From positions 1 through 40,500 of the forward strand of contig CANLRN010000035.1 of the NCBI GenBank assembly GCA_947493495.1: 40,500 nt of DNA, read 5' to 3'. This DNA is from an uncultured Aquimarina sp. Its GTDB lineage: Bacteria > Bacteroidota > Bacteroidia > Flavobacteriales > Flavobacteriaceae. The notes below the pieces were generated by a model, which worked only from the letters and a program-made list of their open reading frames with translations, made no database searches and was not told the origin of the DNA. The position numbers and the translations under genes were made by a program. Within the stretch, counting starts at the first letter, position 1. Each line of letters begins with the position of its first letter. This document shows positions 7,308 through 15,526 of this stretch, one piece after another.

Positions 7308-8456
7308 TTAATACCCAAAGTCATCTTTGATTTTTTGAACTTTATCTAGCATATAATCTTTAGTCAGAAATGCGACTTCACTTAATTGAAATCCATTTTC
7401 ATAGGCTCGCATAGCTTTTTTGGGTTCTCCAAGTTGTTCATATCCTAATCCTAAATAATAATATCCTAACATGGAATCAGGGTGTTCTTTGATGGCTAAT
7501 TTGCCTAAGGGTTCTAACTCTTCCCATTTTTCTTTTTTCTCGATAGCGGTAGAGATGGCTATAAAATCGTTAATTCGGATTTGCCTTTTGATACCATATA
7601 ATTTTTCGGTAGTATCATAAATATCTACAAGATACTCGTATAATGAAGTTTCTAGTGTTAATAGTTCCTCTTTGTATGTCTTTTTACTTATTGGGCGATA
7701 CATTTTGAAAATAGTTTCTAAGGCTTTAGGGATCGCTCTTCCTACCAGTGTATAATGTGAAGATTCCTCGAAATTATCAAAATAGTAATTTAACTCTGGA
7801 TTTTCTATAGTTGTTAATTTTTCATCTAAAGCGATTAGGTCTTTTTTAATAACTTCTACATCGTCTGTTGCAGTAGCAAGATAGTACCACATTTCAGACT
7901 TTGTGGCACTAAGCACATTTTCTATTCGTTCCTTCATAGGGGGAGCAAATTCGGGACTTAGATTAATATATCCCTGAAAAATTGGGGAGTCTTTAAACAT
8001 GAAATAATTAATAAAATTGGCAGTATAATCGTGCCCAATAATTATTTTAAGTTGTGCTGTCCTATATGTCTGCTCAAGATAAGGCATAAGTTCTTGCCCA
8101 ATAAACTCGAAAAACTGAGCTCCTTTATCATCTGGCAAATGGTTAGCTGTATCATATCTACAGTCGTCTTCTCTTGTTTTTCGTTGCAATACTCCAACAA
8201 CAATAGATTCTGGCATATCTTCCCAATAAGAAAAATAGTCTACATTACCAGCTACGGGCTCGAATAAATAATCCCCATCTAGTACAAGAATAACAGGATA
8301 TGTTTTCTTTTCGTTTTTTTCATAATTTCTGGGGAGCTGAATTTTTAAATCCCTACTTTGATCTAATTTTACGGATCTATAAGTTTCATATTTTATCTGT
8401 GCGTAAGAAACAGAAGTAAAAATTAAAACAAGGATAATAAGTATATTTCTTTTCAT
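7308..8456 (-). CDS. Exported alpha/beta-hydrolase (esterase-D-like) with TPR tail and altered nucleophile
   Basis: The 382 residues start with a signal peptide (MKRNILIILVLIFTSVSYA), so I prefer ATG 8456 over the upstream in-frame ATG at 8480. Residues about 22-265 resemble putative esterases of the Esterase-D/IroE type: an N-terminal beta-rich part, YPVILVLDGDYLF, a nucleophile-elbow region and a late His (EESSHYTLV). The elbow reads IIIGHDYTANF: the serine of the usual GHSxGG is Asp143. From about 290 to the end there are TPR-like helices (LGYYYLGLGYEQLGEPKKAMRAYENGF). It may be a non-esterase, a hydrolase with an Asp nucleophile, or inactive. The gene lies between the flippase-like gene and radA and has its own terminator. 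Confidence 0.8.
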   Translation of the reverse strand: MKRNILIILVLIFTSVSYAQIKYETYRSVKLDQSRDLKIQLPRNYEKNEKKTYPVILVLDGDYLFEPVAGNVDYFSYWEDMPESIVVGVLQRKTREDDCRYDTANHLPDDKGAQFFEFIGQELMPYLEQTYRTAQLKIIIGHDYTANFINYFMFKDSPIFQGYINLSPEFAPPMKERIENVLSATKSEMWYYLATATDDVEVIKKDLIALDEKLTTIENPELNYYFDNFEESSHYTLVGRAIPKALETIFKMYRPISKKTYKEELLTLETSLYEYLVDIYDTTEKLYGIKRQIRINDFIAISTAIEKKEKWEELEPLGKLAIKEHPDSMLGYYYLGLGYEQLGEPKKAMRAYENGFQLSEVAFLTKDYMLDKVQKIKDDFGY

Positions 8457-8553
8457 AAGTTTAGAATTACGGTTAAGCAAGTACCAATATATAAATTATT
8501 TCACACCTTTAAAATTTTAAAACACATCATAAGAATCAGTAAATGACTTATTC

Positions 8554-9534
8554 TTAGAGGTTTTTATGTTTTTTATCTTTATTTAATATTGGCAAGAGTA
8601 AAAAAGATAACGCTCCAATACAAATGTTTATTGCAGTCTGAGAACTCCATAAAATCCATCCAAAGGCAATCCCAGCAGATTCAGTAACATCAAATAGGAC
8701 TAATGCATATGCAATTGCAAGTGGGAATGCTCCTATCCCCCCATTGGTTAATGACATGGCTAATGAACCAGCGATAAAAGTAACCAATATTGGACCGATA
8801 CTGAGGGTACTTGTCTCAGGCACTGTAAATTTAGCAACATAAAACATAAAAATATATAAGCTCCAAATTAAGATTGTATGAAAGATAAAGGATTTTTTTT
8901 GTTTTATTTTTGAAATACTTTTTACTCCTTCGAGAATGCCTTCTCCAAAATCTCTAATTTTTATAATGAATGGATTTTTAGATTTTTTTAATATTTTCAA
9001 AATAAATATACCCATAGCTATACCACAAATTAATACCCCTAGCCAGATAAAATGATTTGTTATTCGTTCTCCTAAAAAAGAAAGTAATTGTTCTGATTGA
9101 AAAATAAAGGTGATGATGACTACTATAGAAAGCATTAGAAGATCTATTACTCGCTCTGAAATAATGGTGCCAAATGCTTTTTTAAAAGGAATATTCTCAT
9201 ATACAGAAATAACACCTCCTCTTAATACTTCTCCAGATCGTGGTACTCCGAGGTTTGCAAGATACCCTGCCATTACTGCCATAAAGCTATTATACAATTT
9301 TGGCGAGTGCCCAAGGGGTAGTAATAAAAATTTCCATCTGTAGGCTCTTGATATATGAGAGATAACACCTAGTGTTATAGATAATATAATCCATACAGGA
9401 TCAGCTTGCGTAATATGATGAAGAGTAGCTTGTCTTTCTTCTGGAGATGCAGATGTTATGGAATACCAAATTAAAAAAACTCCCAAAAAAAGAGGGAGTA
9501 TAATTTTTAAGATTTTCACCAGCTTAGCATTCAC
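8554..9534 (-). CDS. Flippase-like integral membrane protein (lysylphosphatidylglycerol synthase TM / UPF0104 family)
   Basis: The 326 residues form about eight hydrophobic helices. The family signature of PF03706 membrane proteins is visible at residues 91-131: YLANLGVPRSGEVLRGGVIS, then the AFGTIISERVIDL segment. A second conserved region, SLAMSLTNGGIGAFPLAIAYAL, lies near the C-terminus. Members of this family move or modify lipids in the inner membrane; the substrate cannot be told here. The start lies only 4 bases after the panD stop codon, so it is cotranscribed with panC-panD. A link to pantothenate metabolism is not implied by the sequence; this is probably a lineage-conserved operon. 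Confidence 0.85.
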   Translation of the reverse strand: MNAKLVKILKIILPLFLGVFLIWYSITSASPEERQATLHHITQADPVWIILSITLGVISHISRAYRWKFLLLPLGHSPKLYNSFMAVMAGYLANLGVPRSGEVLRGGVISVYENIPFKKAFGTIISERVIDLLMLSIVVIITFIFQSEQLLSFLGERITNHFIWLGVLICGIAMGIFILKILKKSKNPFIIKIRDFGEGILEGVKSISKIKQKKSFIFHTILIWSLYIFMFYVAKFTVPETSTLSIGPILVTFIAGSLAMSLTNGGIGAFPLAIAYALVLFDVTESAGIAFGWILWSSQTAINICIGALSFLLLPILNKDKKHKNL

Positions 9535-9538
9535 GCTT

Positions 9539-9889
9539 TTATTTTAATAAATTATTTTCTTCATTAGGAAAAAGCAGTGTTGGTTTAAATTTTTTAGCAA
9601 CTTCTATATCCATCATTGCATAGGTGATGAGTATAAGTACGTCTCCTTTAGCGACCTTTCTTGCAGCAGCTCCATTTAATGTAATCTCACCACTGTTTCT
9701 TGGTCCTGGGATAGCATATGTCTCTAGGCGTTCGCCATTATTATTATTTACAATCTGAACCTTTTCTCCTTCAATAATATTAGCGGCATCCATTAAATCT
9801 TCATCAATGGTAATACTACCAATATAATTGAGATCTGCGCCAGTTACTTTAACGCGATGGATTTTTGATTTTACAACGTGTACAAACAT
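9539..9889 (-). CDS. panD: Aspartate 1-decarboxylase
   Basis: PanD converts L-aspartate to beta-alanine, the amine half of pantothenate. The 116-residue proenzyme self-cleaves between G24 and S25 (NYIGSIT) to create the pyruvoyl cofactor. Other family residues are present: K9 in KSKIHR, R54 in NGERLETY, the [13 protein letters not shown] loop and VLILITYA. The length is normal. It sits 19 bases after panC in the same direction, and the product supplies PanC, so the two steps are encoded together. Confidence 0.97.
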   Translation of the reverse strand: MFVHVVKSKIHRVKVTGADLNYIGSITIDEDLMDAANIIEGEKVQIVNNNNGERLETYAIPGPRNSGEITLNGAAARKVAKGDVLILITYAMMDIEVAKKFKPTLLFPNEENNLLK

Positions 9890-9908
9890 GTTACAAAGTT
9901 AGTTATTT

Positions 9909-10757
9909 TTAGTTTAGGGCAATGTTATCTATCAGTCTAACTTCTCCTGCAAAAACAGCAATAAAAGCTCGATACTTAGTGTTCTTTTGTTTCTTCATTA
10001 TAGATTTTAGATCAGAAACCTTGGCAATCTCAAAATATTCTAATACCAATGTTTCATGATTTGCAAACTGTTCTGAGACCCATTCACTAAGAATAATAGC
10101 ACTTTTTGTGCCAAAATCATTCTTAACCTGTTTTAATATTTTATAAATCATCGGAGCTTCGTCTAATTGCTTCTTGTTTAATCTTTTATTGCGAGAACTT
10201 AGCGCAAGACCACTCTTCTCTCTATAGATAGAGCATCCAATGATATCAATAGGTAACTTCTCAATCTCAACAAGCTTTTTTACAATTTGTAATTGCTGAA
10301 AATCTTTCTCTCCAAAATAGGCTCTAGTGGGCTTAACAATTGTAAATAAACTTGTAAGCACCGTCCCAACTCCATCAAAATGCCCTGGCCTGTGCCTGCC
10401 TTCCATCTCGTCTTCTAATCCCCCAAAATCATAATTTGTAGATTTTACTTGCTCCCCATATACTTCTTGAGCAGAGGGAGCAAACACAATGATTTCTGGA
10501 GATAAACTAGACAAGAGTGCTATATCAGTAGCCAACGTTCTTGGGTAATTCAGTAAGTCTTCAGGATTATTAAATTGTGTTGGGTTTACAAAAATGCTGG
10601 TGATGACCACCTGATTTTCATCCATAGCTTTTTTGATCAATGCTAGATGTCCCTCATGCAAAGCCCCCATAGTAGGTACAAATCCGATAGTCTTATTTTG
10701 TTTATATAGGTCTGCAACATGCGCTCTGATGTCCAGTCTTTTCTTGTATACCTGCAT
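9909..10757 (-). CDS. panC: Pantothenate synthetase
   Basis: PanC joins pantoate and beta-alanine at the cost of ATP to make pantothenate. The 282 residues contain the nucleotidyltransferase HIGH-like motif (PTMGALHEGHLALI), FVNPTQFN, the pantoate-binding GHFDGVGTVLTSLF, FGEKDFQQL and the KMSKS-like SSRN loop (LALSSRNKRL). The length is normal. It is the first gene of the leftward panC-panD-flippase operon, with a perfect -7 element (minus strand, 10780-10787) 23 bases upstream of its ATG. Confidence 0.97.
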   Translation of the reverse strand: MQVYKKRLDIRAHVADLYKQNKTIGFVPTMGALHEGHLALIKKAMDENQVVITSIFVNPTQFNNPEDLLNYPRTLATDIALLSSLSPEIIVFAPSAQEVYGEQVKSTNYDFGGLEDEMEGRHRPGHFDGVGTVLTSLFTIVKPTRAYFGEKDFQQLQIVKKLVEIEKLPIDIIGCSIYREKSGLALSSRNKRLNKKQLDEAPMIYKILKQVKNDFGTKSAIILSEWVSEQFANHETLVLEYFEIAKVSDLKSIMKKQKNTKYRAFIAVFAGEVRLIDNIALN

Positions 10758-10779
10758 TAATCTATACGTTTAAGGCGTG

Positions 10780-10787
10780 CAAAAATA
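10780..10787 (-). promoter_or_regulatory. -7 element of the panC operon
   Basis: The minus strand reads TATTTTTG, a perfect TAnnTTTG match, just upstream of panC. A matching element for the opposite direction lies 31 bases away, so the two promoters are back to back. Confidence 0.5.
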
Positions 10788-10818
10788 AGATATTACTAGC
10801 AGACTACATAAATTTTCG

Positions 10819-10826
10819 TAATTTTG
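10819..10826 (+). promoter_or_regulatory. -7 element of the glycogen-synthase-like/DUF4270/glmS unit
   Basis: TAATTTTG fits TAnnTTTG exactly, 44 bases before the ATG at 10871, followed by CAAAAA as in other promoters of this window. No good -33 box was found. Confidence 0.5.
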
Positions 10827-10870
10827 CAAAAATTTATTCCTAACGGGAAAGAAGTTAAAGTAACGATTAT

Positions 10871-11680
10871 ATGAAAGATAAGAGGATATTGTATGTATCA
10901 TCAGAAGTAATACCGTATTTGCCAGAGACAGAGATATCATCCATGTCTTTTGAAGCGCCAAGAATGGTTAATAGTAAAGGTGGACAAATTAGAATTTTTA
11001 TGCCTAGATATGGTAATATTAATGAGCGAAGACATCAATTGCATGAAGTTATTCGTTTATCTGGTATGAATCTAGTGATTAATGATCTGGATATGCCATT
11101 AATTATTAAAGTAGCTTCGATTCCAAAAGAAAGAATGCAAGTATATTTTATTGATAACGAGGATTATTTTAAGCGAAAAGCAACACTCACCGATGAGGAT
11201 GGAAATTTATTTCCTGATAATGACGAGCGAGCTATTTTCTTTGCTAAAGGAGTCATAGAGACAGTTAAAAAACTAAATTGGTCACCAGATGTAATCCATG
11301 TTCACGGATGGTTAGCTTCTTTACTCCCTCTGTATCTTAGAAATTATTATGCTAATGAGCCATTATTTAGTCATAGTAAGATTGTAACCTCAGTATATAA
11401 TCACGGCTACAAAGGAACGCTAGATAAAGATATGCTTAAAAAAGTGAAATTTGATGGAATTAGTGAAGAGAAGATTAATGATTTAGCTAAGCCAACATAC
11501 AATAATGTAATGAAGGTTGCTATTGATAATTCTGATGCGATTATTGTTGGATCTGAGGAAATTCCTGATGAACTTGTAGCGCATTTAAAAACTATTGCTC
11601 AACCTGTATTAGAATATAAAAATCAAGAAGAATTTGCTGATGCCTATCAAGCTTTTTATCAATCAGAAGTTTTGGTATAA
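10871..11680 (+). CDS. Half-length glycogen/starch-synthase-like protein (GT5 N-terminal domain only)
   Basis: The 269 residues match only the N-terminal Rossmann half of GT5 glycogen synthases: RILYVSSEVIPYLP at the start, MFMPRYG-like FMPRYGNINER, VYFIDNEDYF, the region DNDERAIFFAKGVIE, and DVIHVHGWLASLLPLYL. Full synthases are about 470 residues or more and have a second domain carrying the ADP-glucose site. Here that domain is absent and the N-terminal KxGGL motif is replaced by ETEISSM. No remnant of the second half follows: the DUF4270 gene starts 16 bases later. It is therefore not a recent truncation by the look of it, and is probably not an active synthase; it may bind a sugar nucleotide or regulate. 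It is first in the series with DUF4270 and glmS. Confidence 0.85.
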   Translation: MKDKRILYVSSEVIPYLPETEISSMSFEAPRMVNSKGGQIRIFMPRYGNINERRHQLHEVIRLSGMNLVINDLDMPLIIKVASIPKERMQVYFIDNEDYFKRKATLTDEDGNLFPDNDERAIFFAKGVIETVKKLNWSPDVIHVHGWLASLLPLYLRNYYANEPLFSHSKIVTSVYNHGYKGTLDKDMLKKVKFDGISEEKINDLAKPTYNNVMKVAIDNSDAIIVGSEEIPDELVAHLKTIAQPVLEYKNQEEFADAYQAFYQSEVLV

Positions 11681-11696
11681 GTACTAGAAATTATTT

Positions 11697-13457
11697 ATGA
11701 AATTAAAAATTGTTTTGACTAAAATAACAGCAATAGTAGCTGTAATTTTTATCGTTGGATCGTGTGATGATGATTTTAATTCAGTTGGAAGCGAAGTTAT
11801 TGGAGATGTTAATTTTGAAGAAAACCTATACATAGCCTCGCCTATAGCTTACAGTAAACAATTCGAGAGCGTGCAAACTAATGGATTAGTCAACAACTTA
11901 TTAGGAGTATACAACGACCCTTTTTATGGGCAAACTACTTATAGTGTTGTATCCCAGATACAACCTGGGAGTTCTAATCCTAGGCTTGGTGATAATCCTG
12001 TCTTAACTAGTGTAGTGCTAAGCCTACCCTATTTTAGTCGGGCAGTTAATTCAGAAACCAATGAAAATAATGAAATTGTAACGACATACGAGTTAGATTC
12101 TATATACGGGACTGATCCTGTAAAACTATCAATCTATAGGTCTAATTATTTCTTGAGGGATTTTGATGGGGAAGAAAGGCAAACCTATTATTCTGATGAT
12201 ATTGTAGAGAATTTTGGACCTGCCTTAGAAGATAGCTTACTGTTCTCTATCGATTCATTTGTCCCTTCGAATAGAGAAATAATAACGTTCACTGAGGACG
12301 ATGACTCTGATGAAGATGAGGAAGCCCAAAGAGTAAGAATCGCTCCACAACTGAGAATTGAAATTAGAGCAGAGGATATGGGTATCGGAACTTCTATGGA
12401 TGGCGATTATCTAGGAGATGTTTCCAAAAAAGAAGAAGAAATTATTAATTATTTACAAGAAGTACTTATTAATAGAGTAGAAGATATAGAATTCAGCAAT
12501 GCTGATAATTTTAGAAATTTCTTCAGAGGGCTATACTTTAAAACCGAGGCGATTAATGGTAGCGGTAACCTAGTGTTTTTTGATATAGCTAATGCTCGAT
12601 TTACTCTTAATTATACATTCCAAAGAGATGCTACAACGCAAGAAATAGATGATGGAATGACAAGCCCTGTTAGTGATCAAGGAGAGTTAGAATTTACTTT
12701 TAGCAATAATATTGTAAATAGTATCGATTTTGATTTTGATGATACTACAGAGAATATTCTAAATAATCAAGATACCACAAATGGAGAGGATGATTTATAT
12801 CTCAAAGGAGGTGAAGGATCGTATGCAGTGATAGATCTATTCAGTAAATGTGTAGAAACAGATGCGAATGGTGATTTTGTAGTAGATGCAGATGGTAATC
12901 CTGTTTTTGTCAACTGTACGGGAACTAGTACTGATCAAACAGAATTAGATTTTTTAAGAAGTAGAGATTGGTTAGTGAATGATGCTACGTTAAAGTTCTA
13001 TATAAATAAAAATAAATTAGGAACTGGCGGTGATACAGAACCAGAAAGAGTATATATTTTTAATACAGAAACAGGAGGTATACTTGTTGATTACCTCGCA
13101 GATCTTACACAAGATCAAATTAATCCGATTAGATCTATTACGAATCACCTCGGAAGAATTACAAGAGACGCAGACGATAATGGAGATTTTTATACTATTC
13201 GATTAACTCAGCATATTATCAATATTTTAAACGAAGATATTGAAAATGATCAGCTAGGGTTATCGGTCTCTCAAAACGTTAATATTGTAGCCAATGCTAT
13301 TGGACGTACCCCTACAAGCCCAGAAGATGATGAGATAATTCCTTTTTCATCGATAATATCTCACGAAGGAACCATACTGTATGGTAATACTGATGGTGTT
13401 CCGGATGAGAAACGCTTACACCTTAACATTTCTTTTACTAAATCAAAAAACAACTAA
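11697..13457 (+). CDS. DUF4270-type lipoprotein
   Basis: The 586 residues start with a signal peptide ending in the lipobox VGSC (about residue 23), followed by an acidic CDDDF. I assign it to the DUF4270 group from its length, its place directly before glmS in Flavobacteriaceae, and features such as a GVYNDPFYGQTTYSVVSQI segment near the N-terminus and a long beta-rich, Asp/Asn-rich body. The function of the family is not established. It is probably on the outer membrane surface. It lies 16 bases after the glycogen-synthase-like gene and 17 before glmS, so it is cotranscribed with them. Confidence 0.8.
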   Translation: MKLKIVLTKITAIVAVIFIVGSCDDDFNSVGSEVIGDVNFEENLYIASPIAYSKQFESVQTNGLVNNLLGVYNDPFYGQTTYSVVSQIQPGSSNPRLGDNPVLTSVVLSLPYFSRAVNSETNENNEIVTTYELDSIYGTDPVKLSIYRSNYFLRDFDGEERQTYYSDDIVENFGPALEDSLLFSIDSFVPSNREIITFTEDDDSDEDEEAQRVRIAPQLRIEIRAEDMGIGTSMDGDYLGDVSKKEEEIINYLQEVLINRVEDIEFSNADNFRNFFRGLYFKTEAINGSGNLVFFDIANARFTLNYTFQRDATTQEIDDGMTSPVSDQGELEFTFSNNIVNSIDFDFDDTTENILNNQDTTNGEDDLYLKGGEGSYAVIDLFSKCVETDANGDFVVDADGNPVFVNCTGTSTDQTELDFLRSRDWLVNDATLKFYINKNKLGTGGDTEPERVYIFNTETGGILVDYLADLTQDQINPIRSITNHLGRITRDADDNGDFYTIRLTQHIINILNEDIENDQLGLSVSQNVNIVANAIGRTPTSPEDDEIIPFSSIISHEGTILYGNTDGVPDEKRLHLNISFTKSKNN

Positions 13458-13474
13458 CCTAAAAAAAAGCAACT

Positions 13475-15322
13475 ATGTGTGGAATAGTAGGGTATATAGG
13501 CCATAGAGAAGCTTATCCAATTATATTAAAAGGATTAAAAAGATTAGAATACAGAGGATATGATTCTGCAGGAATTGCGCTGTATGATGGCAATGATATT
13601 AAATTATCTAAAACCAAAGGAAAAGTAGCAGATCTCGAAGAAAGATTAGAAAAAGAGATTTCTACAAACGGAACTATTGGTATTGGCCATACAAGATGGG
13701 CAACACACGGAGTTCCTAATGATGTGAATTCTCACCCACATTATTCCAATTCAGGTGATCTGGTCATTATCCATAATGGAATTATAGAAAATTATGAGTC
13801 ACTAAAAAAAGAATTGTCTAATAGAGGCTATTCCTTTACATCAGACACAGATACAGAGGTATTAGTAAATCTGATTGAAGATGTAAAAGTAAAAGAAGGT
13901 GTAAAATTAGGAAAAGCTGTTCAGATAGCTTTAAATCAAACCGTAGGAGCATATGCGATTGCAGTTTTTGATAGAAATAAACCTAATGAAATTGTTGTAG
14001 CTAGGCTAGGAAGCCCCTTAGCGATAGGGGTTGGAGAAGATGAATTTTTTATCGCTTCAGATGCATCTCCATTTATCGAATATACCAATAATGCTATCTA
14101 TCTAGAAGATGGTGAAATGGCTATTGTAAGCAGAAAAAAAGGCATTAAAGTTAGAAAGATACTTGATGACAGTCAGGTAGAACCCTACCTTCAGGAATTA
14201 CAAATCAATCTAGAACAGATTGAAAAAGGAGGTTACGATCATTTTATGCTTAAAGAAATATATGAACAACCTAATGCAATCAGTGACACCTATAGAGGTA
14301 GAATCAGAGTTGCAGAAGGGATCATAAAAATGGCAGGGATCGATGATAATTTAGCAAAACTATTGAATGCAAAAAGAATAGTTATCGTTGCTTGTGGAAC
14401 CTCCTGGCACGCAGGTCTGGTATCAGAATATATCTTCGAAGAATTAGTAAGAATACCTGTCGAGGTAGAATATGCATCAGAATTTAGATACAGAAACCCA
14501 ATTATTCACCAAGATGATGTAGTAGTAGCAATATCTCAGAGTGGAGAAACAGCAGATACTATGGCGGCTATCAAGTTAGCCAAAGAAAGAGGAGCGTTTG
14601 TATTTGGAGTGTGTAATGTAGTAGGATCATCAATATCCAGAGAGACGCACGCAGGTGCTTATACACATGCTGGCCCCGAAATTGGGGTAGCGTCTACTAA
14701 AGCGTTTACAACTCAAATTACTGTACTTTCTCTAATCGCATTAAAATTAGCAGAAAGAAAAGGAACCATAACCAATAGTGATTTCCATTATTATCTTCAA
14801 GAATTAGACAGAATCCCTGAAAAAGTAAAAATTGCATTAGAATCTAACGAACATATAAAACTGGTTGCTGATAAGTTTAAAGATGTTAAAAACTTTTTGT
14901 ACCTAGGTAGAGGGTATAATTTCCCTGTTGCTTTAGAAGGAGCACTAAAATTAAAAGAAATTTCATATATACATGCAGAAGGGTATCCAGCTGCAGAGAT
15001 GAAACACGGACCTATTGCACTGATTGATGAGCATATGCCTGTAGTAGTTATTGCTACTAAAAAAGGACATTATGAGAAAGTAGTTAGTAATATTCAGGAA
15101 ATAAAGTCCAGAAAAGGTAAAATTATTGGGATTGTTACAGAAGGAGATAAAATCGTAAAAGAACTTGCTGATTATGTTATAGAAATTCCAGAAACCATAG
15201 AGTTTCTAACTCCCCTTCTCACTACTATACCCTTACAATTATTATCCTATCATATAGCTGTGATGTTAGATAAAAACGTGGATCAACCAAGAAATTTGGC
15301 AAAATCAGTTACTGTAGAATAG
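13475..15322 (+). CDS. glmS: Glutamine--fructose-6-phosphate aminotransferase (isomerizing)
   Basis: GlmS makes glucosamine-6-phosphate from fructose-6-phosphate and glutamine, the entry to UDP-GlcNAc for peptidoglycan and lipopolysaccharide. The 615 residues begin MCGIVGYIG, so Cys2 is the N-terminal glutaminase nucleophile. GHTRWATHG, NGIIENY and the first SIS domain (VACGTSWHAG, ISQSGETADT) follow, then the second SIS domain (LGRGYNFPVALEGALKLKE, HAEGYPAAEMKHGP) and the family ending LAKSVTVE. The length is normal. It is the last gene of its transcription unit and is followed by a perfect palindromic terminator. I see no glmS ribozyme; the 17-base leader is far too short. Confidence 0.98.
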   Translation: MCGIVGYIGHREAYPIILKGLKRLEYRGYDSAGIALYDGNDIKLSKTKGKVADLEERLEKEISTNGTIGIGHTRWATHGVPNDVNSHPHYSNSGDLVIIHNGIIENYESLKKELSNRGYSFTSDTDTEVLVNLIEDVKVKEGVKLGKAVQIALNQTVGAYAIAVFDRNKPNEIVVARLGSPLAIGVGEDEFFIASDASPFIEYTNNAIYLEDGEMAIVSRKKGIKVRKILDDSQVEPYLQELQINLEQIEKGGYDHFMLKEIYEQPNAISDTYRGRIRVAEGIIKMAGIDDNLAKLLNAKRIVIVACGTSWHAGLVSEYIFEELVRIPVEVEYASEFRYRNPIIHQDDVVVAISQSGETADTMAAIKLAKERGAFVFGVCNVVGSSISRETHAGAYTHAGPEIGVASTKAFTTQITVLSLIALKLAERKGTITNSDFHYYLQELDRIPEKVKIALESNEHIKLVADKFKDVKNFLYLGRGYNFPVALEGALKLKEISYIHAEGYPAAEMKHGPIALIDEHMPVVVIATKKGHYEKVVSNIQEIKSRKGKIIGIVTEGDKIVKELADYVIEIPETIEFLTPLLTTIPLQLLSYHIAVMLDKNVDQPRNLAKSVTVE

Positions 15323-15350
15323 TAAGTAAAAAACGTACAAATATTTAATT

Positions 15351-15390
15351 AAAAGCAAAAATGCGCGATATATCGCGCATTTTTGCTTTT
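15351..15390. terminator. Perfect 40-base palindromic terminator after glmS
   Basis: Each 20-base half is the exact complement of the other (centre at 15370/15371, GCGCGATATATCGCGC). The stem ends in AAAAGCAAAAA / TTTTTGCTTTT, giving a T-rich tail inside the stem on both strands. This suits a bidirectional rho-independent terminator. Confidence 0.9.
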
Positions 15391-15439
15391 AATCGATAAA
15401 AAAGTATTGAAAAAAATTTTTAGCTCTATTTTTTTTATT

Positions 15440-15447
15440 TACTTTCG
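15440..15447 (+). promoter_or_regulatory. Likely -7 element of the first TonB receptor gene
   Basis: TACTTTCG deviates from TAnnTTTG at one base and is followed by CAGCC, as at the atpD promoter (TTTGCAGCC). It lies 79 bases before the ATG. No -33 box is obvious. Confidence 0.35.
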
Positions 15448-15526
15448 CAGCCGAAATGGATATAAAAACCATTCTTAACAAATTTAAGTTCCCCAAATAG
15501 ACTTAAACTTTAAAAATACCCTATTT

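Noticed and set aside
13458..13474. glmS ribozyme
   Set aside because: Only 17 bases separate DUF4270 and glmS, far too few for the ribozyme fold.
15351..15390. The 40-base palindrome as a mobile-element end or origin
   Set aside because: Its position just after glmS and its A/T-tract ends make a bidirectional terminator the simpler explanation.
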